Assembly: GCA_030592225.1 (NCBI GenBank)
Contig: JAUVJT010000044.1
Location: 1 to 11,814, forward strand
Reading direction: 5' to 3'
DNA: 11,814 nucleotides
DNA from: Candidatus Stahliibacteriota bacterium
GTDB taxonomy: Bacteria > Hydrothermota > Tepidihabitantia > B3-TA06
Positions 5,654-11,814 of the stretch are shown piece after piece. Both the position numbers and the translations under genes were made by a program. Position 1 is the first letter of the stretch. The number at the start of each line of letters is the position of its first letter. The notes beneath the pieces are model-generated. The model did not search any database and was not told the origin of the DNA. It worked only from the letters and a program-made list of their open reading frames with translations.

Positions 5654-5683
5654 GGTGTGTTACGGTGTGTTACGGTGTTCGAC
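5654..5683. repeat. Short GTAACACACC repeat, inverted orientation
   Basis: On the plus strand GGTGTGTTAC (5654-5663) and GGTGTGTTAC (5664-5673) are exact 10-bp repeats. GGTGTTCGAC (5674-5683) is a degenerate third copy. The reverse complement GTAACACACC matches the copy in ispG. The flanks, 5586-5653 and 5684-5812, show no intact gene. On the minus strand an open stretch upstream of the repeat reads protein-like and stops inside it, but it is short and unrecognised. Confidence 0.8.
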
Positions 5684-5812
5684 CGTAAATAGCCCTTTGC
5701 CGACCCGCACCACCCAGGTTTGACCTAATGCCTTAAAGATTGAAAGCCCACCAGTGACGAAAGGTGCGAATTACTTCTCCTGACTTAGTCAAATCCTTGT
5801 TCATGCGACCTC

Positions 5813-5840
5813 AGATTACTTGTAATATAAGGATTGTCAA
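5813..5840 (-). promoter_or_regulatory. Possible minus-strand promoter in the ispG-mraZ spacer
   Basis: TTGACA (5835-5840), a 16-bp spacer and TAATCT (5813-5818), on the minus strand. It has the same architecture as the gene promoters in this window, but the -10 is poor. It would drive an RNA from about 5806 through the repeat toward the palindromes. A 23-codon ORF starts almost at that point (5804 down to 5733) with no leader. Confidence 0.35.
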
Positions 5841-5927
5841 CTTGTGCGGTGGGAGATTTTCCATGCCTTAAAACCGGAAAGTGATCGCGGTGGGGAATGT
5901 CGGTGCAGTTAACTGAGAGTTGATAAC

Positions 5928-5953
5928 ACCCTGAAATTGGCGATTTTCAGGGT
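5928..5953. other. Perfect 9-bp inverted repeat upstream of the dcw promoter
   Basis: ACCCTGAAA (5928-5936) and TTTCAGGGT (5945-5953) with an 8-nt loop. No T-run follows on either strand, so it is not a standard terminator. It could be a regulator site or an RNA hairpin. The surrounding DNA, 5841-6028, has no gene. It does hold an AT-rich stretch with GAATTA twice (from 6000 and 6011) and a small dyad, AGCCC/GGGCT (6016-6029), touching the -35 box. Confidence 0.45.
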
Positions 5954-6028
5954 TAAGGTATTGATATTCATGGGCTTACCTGTGAAACTAATTCCCAGTG
6001 AATTAATCATGAATTAGCCCTTAGGGGC

Positions 6029-6056
6029 TTGACAAGTGGGGGAAAATGTATATAAT
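6029..6056 (+). promoter_or_regulatory. Consensus sigma70-like promoter of the mra/dcw operon
   Basis: TTGACA (6029-6034), a 16-bp spacer and TATAAT (6051-6056) match the consensus at all twelve positions. Transcription should begin near 6063. Such a strong core would suit an operon held in check by a repressor, here MraZ at the adjoining boxes. Confidence 0.88.
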
Positions 6057-6057
6057 G

Positions 6058-6082
6058 TGGGTATGAATGGTGAAATGTGGGT
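6058..6082 (+). promoter_or_regulatory. Three-box MraZ operator
   Basis: TGGGT (6058-6062), TGGTG (6068-6072) and TGGGT (6078-6082) are direct repeats with 5-nt spacers, an exact 10-bp phase. E. coli MraZ is known to bind TGGGN direct repeats separated by 5 nt between its promoter and start codon. Here the boxes begin just after the -10, cover the predicted transcription start and end 5 nt before the proposed mraZ GTG. The middle box has one mismatch to TGGGN. Confidence 0.72.
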
Positions 6083-6087
6083 CAACC

Positions 6088-6552
6088 GTGCGTTTTCGTG
6101 GACAGTTTAAGTACGCGGTAGACCATAAGGGACGGGTTGCCATTCCGGCACCTTTCCGCCGCGCACTCGAAGCCGCTGCTCAACGCACCCTGATTCTGAC
6201 CAAAGGCTACGACGGCGAAATAGAGGTTCATCCCCTCGCCGAGTGGGAGCGCTTCGAGGACGGCACGCTCCTGGCTATCCCCAGATACAAGAGAGAAACA
6301 AGACGCTTCATGCGCCGCCGGGCCGCATCCGCCACCGAGGTGGATATGGATTCCCAGGGACGCGTCATGCTGCCCCGCCACCTTGCAGAATACGCACGAG
6401 TTGAAGGAGAAGTCGTAATTACGGGAGCGATAAGTCATTTTGAGATTTGGAACCCCTCCGTCTTTGCCAAGTTCGAGGAGGAGTCCGAAACAACTCAGGA
6501 AGAAGATTCTGAAAACCTTGAAAAATACTTGCATGAAGGGAGATCAGAATGA
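6088..6552 (+). CDS. mraZ: MraZ, transcriptional regulator of the dcw operon
   Basis: 154 residues from GTG at 6088, giving MRFRGQFKYAVDHKGR, which matches the usual MraZ beginning. An ATG at 6067 would add seven residues, start only a few bases after the predicted transcription start and run through the operator, so GTG is preferred although no clear ribosome site precedes either. Two SpoVT-AbrB-type half domains each carry the DxxxGR DNA-binding signature: DHKGR (12-16) and DSQGR (88-92). These assemble into ring-like oligomers that bind repeated operator boxes. The C-terminus, after about residue 128, is an acidic Glu-rich tail. MraZ represses its own operon in E. coli, and the adjacent three-box site fits that. 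The stop overlaps the next gene by ATGA. Confidence 0.93.
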   Translation: MRFRGQFKYAVDHKGRVAIPAPFRRALEAAAQRTLILTKGYDGEIEVHPLAEWERFEDGTLLAIPRYKRETRRFMRRRAASATEVDMDSQGRVMLPRHLAEYARVEGEVVITGAISHFEIWNPSVFAKFEEESETTQEEDSENLEKYLHEGRSE

Positions 6553-6899
6553 AAACCATGCTTAAGCGAGTCGAAGGCATTCCCTTCGTGAATCTTGCAG
6601 GCGAAGTAAAAGAAGAAGATGCAGGCGAGCTTTGCGCCCTGTTCGAAGGACTGCTTTCGGCAAACGAGGTAAATGTCGTTGTTAATCTCGCCAGCTGCAA
6701 CCATATACAGATACCTCTTATTCCGGAACTTATTGAGTTCAAGCGCCGCTTTCACGAACGCGGCGGCGACATAAAACTTATAAACGTCTCCGACTACATA
6801 AACTCGCTCCTCAGCCTTTACGGCTTTCATCCTTTTGACATATACCCTTCCAGAAGGGCCGTGCTAAAAAGCATCGCCAGGATGACTGCCGGCGGGTAG
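6549..6899 (+). CDS. STAS-domain protein, anti-sigma antagonist-like, lacking the phospho-serine
   Basis: 116 residues forming one STAS fold: an N-terminal beta strand (IPFVNLAGEV), strand VNVVVNLASC (41-50), helix PELIEFKRRFHERGG (59-73), strand DIKLINV (74-80), helix, then the FDIYPSRRAVLKSI end typical of the family. In SpoIIAA/RsbV-type antagonists the segment reads DLSxVxFIDSSG. Here it is NLASCNHIQIPL, so the Asp and the kinase-target Ser are replaced by Gln54 and Ile55. It therefore cannot be controlled by phosphorylation at the standard site. It may be a constitutive partner-binding module or a toxin-free scaffold such as MlaB-like STAS proteins. Start ATG overlaps the mraZ stop; GGGAG lies about 6 nt before. 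STAS genes are not part of the standard mraZ-rsmH-ftsL order, so its place here is unusual. Confidence 0.75.
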   Translation: MKTMLKRVEGIPFVNLAGEVKEEDAGELCALFEGLLSANEVNVVVNLASCNHIQIPLIPELIEFKRRFHERGGDIKLINVSDYINSLLSLYGFHPFDIYPSRRAVLKSIARMTAGG

Positions 6900-6913
6900 C
6901 ACCGCCAGTGCTA
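6891..6913 (+). other. Overlapping inverted repeats just before rsmH
   Basis: GGCGG (6891-6895) pairs with CCGCC (6902-6906), and TAGCAC (6897-6902) pairs with GTGCTA (6908-6913). The two stems share bases and exclude each other. They cover the STAS stop codon and end 4 nt before the rsmH ATG, which has no visible Shine-Dalgarno sequence. A role in coupling rsmH translation to the upstream gene is possible. Confidence 0.35.
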
Positions 6914-6917
6914 TGCG

Positions 6918-7790
6918 ATGAGCAAGTTTCATCGGTCGGTGATGGTGGATGAAATTGTGGCTGCACTTGTTCCAAAGTCCGAAGGCGTCTACGTGGACGC
7001 CACCCTGGGCGGAGGAGGACACACCCGGGGATTACTGGAAGCGGGTGCAGGCCGAATGATAACTCTGGACATGGATGGGGAAGCCCTCGCCCATGCCGGC
7101 CAGAATCTGGCTAGCTTCGTCGAGCGGCTTTCCCTCCATCATTCTAACTTCCGCGACTTACAACGTGTACTGGACGAGGAAGAAATCGAGCAAATAGATG
7201 GCGCGGTATTTGACCTGGGGCTTTCCTGGCACCAGGTCAGAAGTCAGGAGCGTGGGTTCAGCTATCAGGGAGAAGGAGCGTTGGATATGCGGTTCGATGC
7301 CAGCTCCGATGCGCGCTCCGCCCTTGAAATAATCCGCAGCGAACCCGCCAAGAAGATAGAACGGATACTCAGAGAATATGGAGAAGAACCCCGCTCGCGT
7401 CAAATCGCGCGGGCGATTACCGAACACAAACGGAGCATAAAAACAACCAAAGACCTTGCCGATCTTCTGCACGGAATTGCGGGTCCCAAAGGCTTTCGCA
7501 AGACAGCGATGAGGGTTTTTCAGGCGCTGCGCATCGCGGTCAATGAGGAGTTGCAGAACCTGGAAGCGGGTCTTGATGCTGCCTGCCGCAGGCTGGCCCA
7601 TGGTGGACGCGTTGCAGTGCTGGCCTATCACTCTTTGGAAGACAGAATCGTCAAAAATAGGTACAGGGACGCGGAGCGAACCGAGAAATTTAGCAGAGTG
7701 AACCGTAAACCAATATTTGCTTCGGACGAGGAGGTGAAGCAAAACCCGGCGGCACGAAGCGCCAGGTTAAGAGTACTGGAGAGAACATGA
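6918..7790 (+). CDS. rsmH: 16S rRNA (cytosine-1402-N4)-methyltransferase RsmH
   Basis: 290 residues, slightly shorter than the E. coli enzyme. It methylates N4 of C1402 in the decoding site of 16S rRNA using SAM. Family motifs in order: HRSVMVDEIV (5-14), the SAM-binding DATLGGGGHT (27-36), LDMD (50-53), DLGLSWHQV (99-107), ERGFSYQGEGALDMRFD (111-127), FQALRIAVNEELQNLE (201-216), YHSLEDRIVK (237-246) and NPAARSARLRVLER at the C-terminus. In the fourth motif the usual SS/SP after DLGVS is WH, a local divergence. The ATG follows the STAS gene by 18 nt without a ribosome site. The stop overlaps the ftsL-like start (ATGA). Its place in the mra cluster is standard. Confidence 0.96.
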   Translation: MSKFHRSVMVDEIVAALVPKSEGVYVDATLGGGGHTRGLLEAGAGRMITLDMDGEALAHAGQNLASFVERLSLHHSNFRDLQRVLDEEEIEQIDGAVFDLGLSWHQVRSQERGFSYQGEGALDMRFDASSDARSALEIIRSEPAKKIERILREYGEEPRSRQIARAITEHKRSIKTTKDLADLLHGIAGPKGFRKTAMRVFQALRIAVNEELQNLEAGLDAACRRLAHGGRVAVLAYHSLEDRIVKNRYRDAERTEKFSRVNRKPIFASDEEVKQNPAARSARLRVLERT

Positions 7791-8029
7791 AAAAGATAGC
7801 ACTGGTTTTACTGGCAGTAGCCATCATGCTGGGCTATGTGTGGATGCGTTCGGTGAACAACAGATTGACCGAGCGGGTAACCGACTTGCAGCGTCAGACC
7901 CAGATACTTACGGAAAAACTCGAACGCGAACAGATAACCCTTAATCATAAACTCATAGTCACCGCTCTTGAACCCCGTGCCCTGGCTCTTGGTCTGTATT
8001 ACCCCTGGGAGGAAAATGGGCCGAATTAA
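7787..8029 (+). CDS. ftsL: FtsL-like bitopic division protein
   Basis: 80 residues. A short cytoplasmic start (MKK) is followed by one membrane helix (about residues 4-20), then a periplasmic coiled coil with heptad-like leucines and charges (about 24-60: RLTERVTDLQRQTQILTEK). A short tail ends at PWEENGPN. FtsL proteins are defined by this topology and by gene order rather than sequence. Here it lies exactly between rsmH and ftsI. FtsL would pair with FtsB and support FtsW/FtsI activation at the septum. The sequence is too divergent to name by motif, so the call depends on topology and position. GGAGAG lies 3 nt before the ATG. The gene overlaps rsmH by 4 nt and ftsI by 14 nt. Confidence 0.8.
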   Translation: MKKIALVLLAVAIMLGYVWMRSVNNRLTERVTDLQRQTQILTEKLEREQITLNHKLIVTALEPRALALGLYYPWEENGPN

Positions 8030-9749
8030 ATTCGCAGGCGGGGTTCTACTTGTACTTGCCGTTGGTATGCTGGGGTACGCTTTTTACCTTCAGGTGATAT
8101 TGGGCCCCAAATATGCCGAGCGCGCACGCTCCCAGCAGGAAGAACACATCGAGCTTTTGCCCAAACGGGGAAAGATATACGACCGCAACGGCGTGCCCCT
8201 GGTCACCGAGAAAAAAGCCGCGTCAGTGTACGTACTCCCCCAGTACGTACAGGATATCCCCAAAGCGGTAGATATACTGTCAAATTACCGGCTGGGTACG
8301 CCGACCAGGCTGGAACGCTACATCAGAACCAGAAAGCGCTTTTTCTGGCTGGTTCGCAAGTTCGATTACGAAAAGGCCTGCGCCCTGAAATCGGAACTCC
8401 AGCAAGCATCACTTGCCAACGCCATTAATATAGAGGAAGAAGCACAACGCATCTACCCATGGGATGAAATCACCGGAAGCGTAGTCGGATTCGTAGGCGC
8501 CGAGCACACGGGACTCGCCGGCATAGAGTACACGATGGACTCTCTCCTTGCCGGCAAGCCTGGCTGGGCAATATACCAGCGAGATGCGCTGGGAAGAGAC
8601 CACCCCTCCCCCGCTTTTCCGGTGCAGGAGCCCGAGAACGGGTGCGACGTTACCTTGACTATCGATCTGAACATCCAGGCCATAGCTTACGAGGAACTCA
8701 AGGCGGCGTGCGAGAAATTCCAGGCCAGGCGGGGATATTGCGTGGTGATGAATCCCCAGACTGGCGAGGTGCTGGCGCTGGTTGACTATCCTGACTTCGC
8801 GCCCGCCCGCTACAGCCGCTACGCGCGTGAAACCTGGAAGATGGGCGCGGTTGCCGATGAGTTTGAACCCGGGTCGGTGTACAAACCGGTGGTCGCCGCC
8901 ATATGTCTTGAAGACAGCCTTGCCCAGCGCGATGAGTGGGTGCCCACAGGCGGCGGGATACTGGTGCAGGGAAGAAGAATTACCGACATCCACGGAAGGG
9001 ATGGTTTTTCGTTCGACGACGTTTTCATAAAGTCCAGCAATATCGGGGTATCCAAGCTGGCTCTAAGGTGCGGAATTCAGAGATTTTATGAGGTATCTCG
9101 ACTGCTGGGGGTGGGAGTTCCTACCGGAATAGAGCTACCCGGAGAAGCGTCGGGGAAAATAGACCGCCCCCGCCAGATGACCGAGCTTCGTTTGACCAAC
9201 AACGCGTTCGGCCAGGGACTTTCCATGACTCCCTTGCAGCTTGCCGCCATGTACTCCACCTTTGCATCAGGAGGAGTATACAACGCACCTCATATCATAC
9301 AGAGAGTAGACAGAAACGGCAGGGTTATATTCAAAGGGGAGACGAAGGAACTGCGCAGGGTATTCAGTGAAACAATCGCAGCCGAAGTGTGCGAGATTTT
9401 GCAGAAAGTTGTGGATGAAGGAACGGGTAAAGTGGCAAGGATTGAAGGCATACAGGTCTGCGGCAAAACAGGCACCGCCCAGAAAGCTATCCCCGGGCAA
9501 GGCTATTCATCATCGCTGAGCGTGGTTTCGTTCGTGGGCTTCCTGCCCCGTGAAGATGCCCGGCTTCTGGTCGCAGTGGTAATAGACGAACCAGGATTGG
9601 GTCGGTTTGCCGGCGAAATAGCCGCACCGCCATTCCAGAAAATTATGGAGAGGATGCTTCGCCTGCCTGCATATCGAGATATCCGTATGCAAGCGTTGGA
9701 AGAAAAAATGCTGGCCCTGGCTCAGGACTCTGTGGAGAGTACGCAGTGA
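8016..9749 (+). CDS. ftsI: Class B penicillin-binding protein, septal transpeptidase FtsI (PBP3)
   Basis: 577 residues from ATG 8016, which follows GGGAGG and lies inside the ftsL end. A further in-frame ATG at 7968 would add 16 residues from within ftsL and lacks a ribosome site. A membrane anchor (about 7-29) is followed by the PBP-dimer/pedestal domain with RGKIYDRNGVPL (51-62), GLAGIEYTMDSLLAG (166-180) and IDLNIQ. The transpeptidase domain has the acylated serine in SVYK (Ser287-Lys290), SSN (340-342) and KTG (484-486). All three catalytic motifs are intact. No PASTA domains follow; the C-terminus is a short helix. The enzyme cross-links septal peptidoglycan with FtsW, whose gene would be expected further downstream. 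The stop overlaps the murE start (GTGA). Confidence 0.95.
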   Translation: MGRIKFAGGVLLVLAVGMLGYAFYLQVILGPKYAERARSQQEEHIELLPKRGKIYDRNGVPLVTEKKAASVYVLPQYVQDIPKAVDILSNYRLGTPTRLERYIRTRKRFFWLVRKFDYEKACALKSELQQASLANAINIEEEAQRIYPWDEITGSVVGFVGAEHTGLAGIEYTMDSLLAGKPGWAIYQRDALGRDHPSPAFPVQEPENGCDVTLTIDLNIQAIAYEELKAACEKFQARRGYCVVMNPQTGEVLALVDYPDFAPARYSRYARETWKMGAVADEFEPGSVYKPVVAAICLEDSLAQRDEWVPTGGGILVQGRRITDIHGRDGFSFDDVFIKSSNIGVSKLALRCGIQRFYEVSRLLGVGVPTGIELPGEASGKIDRPRQMTELRLTNNAFGQGLSMTPLQLAAMYSTFASGGVYNAPHIIQRVDRNGRVIFKGETKELRRVFSETIAAEVCEILQKVVDEGTGKVARIEGIQVCGKTGTAQKAIPGQGYSSSLSVVSFVGFLPREDARLLVAVVIDEPGLGRFAGEIAAPPFQKIMERMLRLPAYRDIRMQALEEKMLALAQDSVESTQ

Positions 9750-11203
9750 TTTTGGCTGAGATATTAGCCGATTGCAGGGATGCAACGCTACACGGTTCAG
9801 GTGAGGTTGACATCAGCGAGGTGAGTTATGATTCCCGCAAAGTTGTTAAAGGTTCCTTATACGTTGCAATTGCTGGTCTTAGAACTGACGGTCGCCGCTT
9901 CGTGGCCGATGCCGTCAACCGCGGGGCTGCTGCCGTCGCTGCACGGGAAGTGGAAGGGTTACCGCAGGACGTGCCTCTGATTGACGTTGCAAACCCCCGA
10001 CGCTTTCTTGCCCAGGCGTCAGCCGCCTTTACCGGATACCCGGACCGTACAATGACGGTTATGGGGGTTACCGGCACCAACGGAAAAACCACGGTCACCT
10101 ACCTTCTGGAAAGCATAATGAGAGAAGCCGGGAGAAAAACCGCAATCATAGGCACAACCGGATTCTTTGACGGGGACAACTGGGAACGCCTGGCTCATAC
10201 CACGCCGGAAAGCGCTGATCTTTGGAATATACTGAAGCGGGTAAAGGAAAATGATACCGAGACAGTGGCCGTTGAAATATCGTCGCACGCCATAGCGTTT
10301 GACCGCACGTGGGGACTGGATGTGGACGCGGCAATATTTACTAATTTGACCCAGGATCACCTTGACTTCCACAAGGATATGCAAGACTACAAGGAAACCA
10401 AATTCAGGCTTTTCTCCGAGATCAAACCCCAGGCGCCTGCGATAATCAACGCAGACGACCCGGCAGGCCGGGAGTTGCTTGCTCGTATCGGTGCTCGTCC
10501 TGCCATACCTTACTCAATCGAGGGCAAGGAAACCGATCTGTGGGTAGAGGTCGAGGAGGCCAGCCTCGCGGGTTCGGCAGTAATCATTCACTACCAGGGT
10601 CTTGCCCTACCTGTTTTTATCAAGCTGCCCGGGCTGCACAACGTGAGCAATTTAGCCGCAGCCGCAGGAGCGGCGCTTGCCCTGGGCATAGAACCGGAGC
10701 CGCTCAAACAGGGAGTGGAGTCTTTAACCTGCGTTCCCGGACGGATGGAGCCGGTGCCTAACGATAGAGGTTTCTTCGTCTTTGTGGACTACGCGCATAC
10801 CCCGGACGCCCTGGCGCATCTGATTAGCGCCGCGCGCAGCCTGACTAAACACAGGGTCATAACCCTGCTCGGATGCGGCGGCGACCGGGATCGCGACAAG
10901 CGTCCCAAGATGGGCAGGATAGCTTCGGAGTTATCGGATTTTGTGTTCGTGACCTCGGATAATCCCCGCACCGAAGATCCCCAGGCTATAGTAGATGAGA
11001 TACTTACCGGGGTTGATACCGATGCCCGGAAGGTAATTGTTGACCGCAGGGAAGCGATATTCGATGCGGTAGGCTTGCTTGAACCAGGAGACGTGCTGCT
11101 GGTGGCCGGCAAGGGACACGAGGACTACCAGATACTGGGCACTGAAAAGATTCACTTTGACGACCGCGAAGTAATCAAGGAGGCCTTAGATGCTCTCACT
11201 TGA
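9746..11203 (+). CDS. murE: UDP-MurNAc-L-Ala-D-Glu:meso-diaminopimelate ligase (MurE)
   Basis: 485 residues. It is a cytoplasmic ATP-dependent ligase that adds the third residue of the peptidoglycan stem peptide. The N-terminal UDP-binding domain has SYDSRKV. The central Mur domain has the P-loop GTNGKTT (110-116), HTTPES (151-156), EISSHA (177-182), FTNLTQDHLDFHKDM (198-212) and the lysine expected to be carbamylated, Lys219. The C-terminal domain has DYAHTPDAL, GCGGDRDRDKRPKMG, the specificity motif DNPR (405-408) and GKGHEDYQ (455-462). DNPR is the signature for meso-DAP; lysine enzymes differ there. The start is GTG at 9746, overlapping ftsI by 4 nt, with GGAG about 8 nt upstream. The end overlaps murF by 14 nt. 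Confidence 0.97.
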   Translation: MILAEILADCRDATLHGSGEVDISEVSYDSRKVVKGSLYVAIAGLRTDGRRFVADAVNRGAAAVAAREVEGLPQDVPLIDVANPRRFLAQASAAFTGYPDRTMTVMGVTGTNGKTTVTYLLESIMREAGRKTAIIGTTGFFDGDNWERLAHTTPESADLWNILKRVKENDTETVAVEISSHAIAFDRTWGLDVDAAIFTNLTQDHLDFHKDMQDYKETKFRLFSEIKPQAPAIINADDPAGRELLARIGARPAIPYSIEGKETDLWVEVEEASLAGSAVIIHYQGLALPVFIKLPGLHNVSNLAAAAGAALALGIEPEPLKQGVESLTCVPGRMEPVPNDRGFFVFVDYAHTPDALAHLISAARSLTKHRVITLLGCGGDRDRDKRPKMGRIASELSDFVFVTSDNPRTEDPQAIVDEILTGVDTDARKVIVDRREAIFDAVGLLEPGDVLLVAGKGHEDYQILGTEKIHFDDREVIKEALDALT

Positions 11204-11814
11204 GGAAATCATTGCCGCCACCGGCGGTGTTCCCAGGGACATAGAGAATCCCGGCCTGCGCCCGTCAGGCGTATCCACCGACTCCAGGACCATAGCGCAG
11301 GGCGAGTTGTTCGTGGCTTTGCAAGGCCCCAACTTCAACGGTCACCAGTTTCTGGAACAAGCGTTCGAGAAGGGAGCGGTTGCAGCGATTGTATCAAACA
11401 AAGACGTGGATCTCCCCCGCGTAATAAACGTGGCTGACACCCTGAAAGCGTTGGGGGAGATCGCACGGTTCCATCGGGAAAAACTCGATATCCCGATAGT
11501 GATGATTACCGGCACCAACGGCAAGACCACCACCAAGAATATCCTCAGGGATCTGCTTTCCTTGAAATACAAAACTTACGCCAATCCAGGCAATTTCAAC
11601 AACTTGATAGGCCTGCCCTCCTCGGTGATGGAGATTACTGCCGAACACGAAGTTGCAATACTTGAGGCCGGAATCAGCGAGAAAGGTGAGCTTGCCCGGC
11701 TTGCAGAGATTGCCAAGCCGACTCACCGTCTACTGACCAACATCGGGCCCGGACATCTCCAGTGCCTGGGAACGGTTGAAGGGGTACTCGATGCCAAGTG
11801 GAAGTTGGTGGAAA
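11190..11814 (+). CDS. murF: UDP-MurNAc-tripeptide:D-Ala-D-Ala ligase (MurF), N-terminal part, cut by window end
   Basis: The first 208 codons are present and the window ends mid-gene. The enzyme adds D-Ala-D-Ala to complete the UDP-MurNAc-pentapeptide. Visible parts are the N-terminal domain with SGVSTDSRTIAQGELFVAL (about 26-44) and the Mur ligase P-loop GTNGKTT (108-114). Next come the MurF-typical GNFNNLIGLP (134-143), EAGISEKGELARL (159-171) and TNIGPGHL (183-190). Lys203 is in the position usually carbamylated. The ATG at 11190 lies inside the end of murE, 6 nt after a strong AAGGAGG (11177-11183), which argues for efficient coupled expression. A distinction from MurE or MurC is supported by the GNFNN motif. 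The C-terminal domain is not visible. Confidence 0.95.
   Translation, partial: MLSLEEIIAATGGVPRDIENPGLRPSGVSTDSRTIAQGELFVALQGPNFNGHQFLEQAFEKGAVAAIVSNKDVDLPRVINVADTLKALGEIARFHREKLDIPIVMITGTNGKTTTKNILRDLLSLKYKTYANPGNFNNLIGLPSSVMEITAEHEVAILEAGISEKGELARLAEIAKPTHRLLTNIGPGHLQCLGTVEGVLDAKWKLVE

Noticed and set aside
5733..5804. 23-codon minus-strand ORF after the orphan promoter
   Set aside because: No ribosome site, no family resemblance and too short; kept only as part of the orphan-promoter finding.
6067..6087. ATG 6067 as mraZ start
   Set aside because: It would lie inside the MraZ boxes and only about 4 nt from the predicted transcription start; family N-termini fit GTG 6088 better. Not excluded experimentally.
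7968..8015. ATG 7968 as ftsI start
   Set aside because: No ribosome site, inside the ftsL-like gene; GGGAGG precedes the ATG at 8016.
8409..8993. 194-codon minus-strand ORF opposite ftsI
   Set aside because: Antisense shadow of a gene with intact SxxK, SxN and KTG motifs.

Overview
The window looks like a piece of chromosome from a Gram-negative-type bacterium. The MurE DAP-specificity motif (DNPR) points to meso-diaminopimelate peptidoglycan. A lipoprotein signal, the MEP isoprenoid pathway (ispG) and a compact division/cell-wall (dcw) cluster fit this. Closest-homolog searches were not possible. The tiny mS38-like ribosomal protein and the general style suggest an uncultured FCB-related or WOR-3-like lineage, but that is a guess.

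Layout. (1) 1-132: 3' end of rlmN (+), whose stop codon lies inside a GTAACACA tandem array (126-229). (2) 316-2131: two genes on the minus strand, an SO_0444/ArsP-type metal permease and a cyclophilin-type lipoprotein, each with its own sigma70-like promoter. (3) 2470-5502, plus strand: promoter, structured leader, HU-family protein, a 29-residue mS38-like ribosomal protein, tRNA-Arg(CCG), hairpin, murA and ispG. (4) 5503-6028: a gene-free spacer with palindromes, another copy of the repeat and a possible minus-strand promoter. (5) 6029-11814: the dcw operon, with consensus promoter, three-box MraZ operator, mraZ, a STAS-domain gene, rsmH, ftsL-like, ftsI, murE and a truncated murF. Its genes are mostly joined by ATGA/GTGA or 14-nt overlaps.

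Together the genes cover early and middle peptidoglycan synthesis (MurA, MurE, MurF), septal transpeptidation (FtsI with FtsL-like), isoprenoid supply for the lipid carrier (IspG) and ribosome decoding-site modification (RlmN, RsmH).

The most unusual feature is a dispersed short repeat with core CCGTAACAC. It occurs at four places within about 5.6 kb. One is a 12/13-bp tandem array at the end of rlmN. One encodes the hydrophobic core of a lipoprotein signal peptide. One is an in-frame insertion in the otherwise conserved N-terminal part of IspG. One lies in the spacer before the dcw operon. Other notable points are the STAS gene between mraZ and rsmH that lacks the phosphorylatable serine, the 10-bp-phased MraZ operator, the three-way-junction-like HU leader, the one-base gap between a ribosomal protein stop codon and a tRNA, and a uniform 16-bp promoter spacer.
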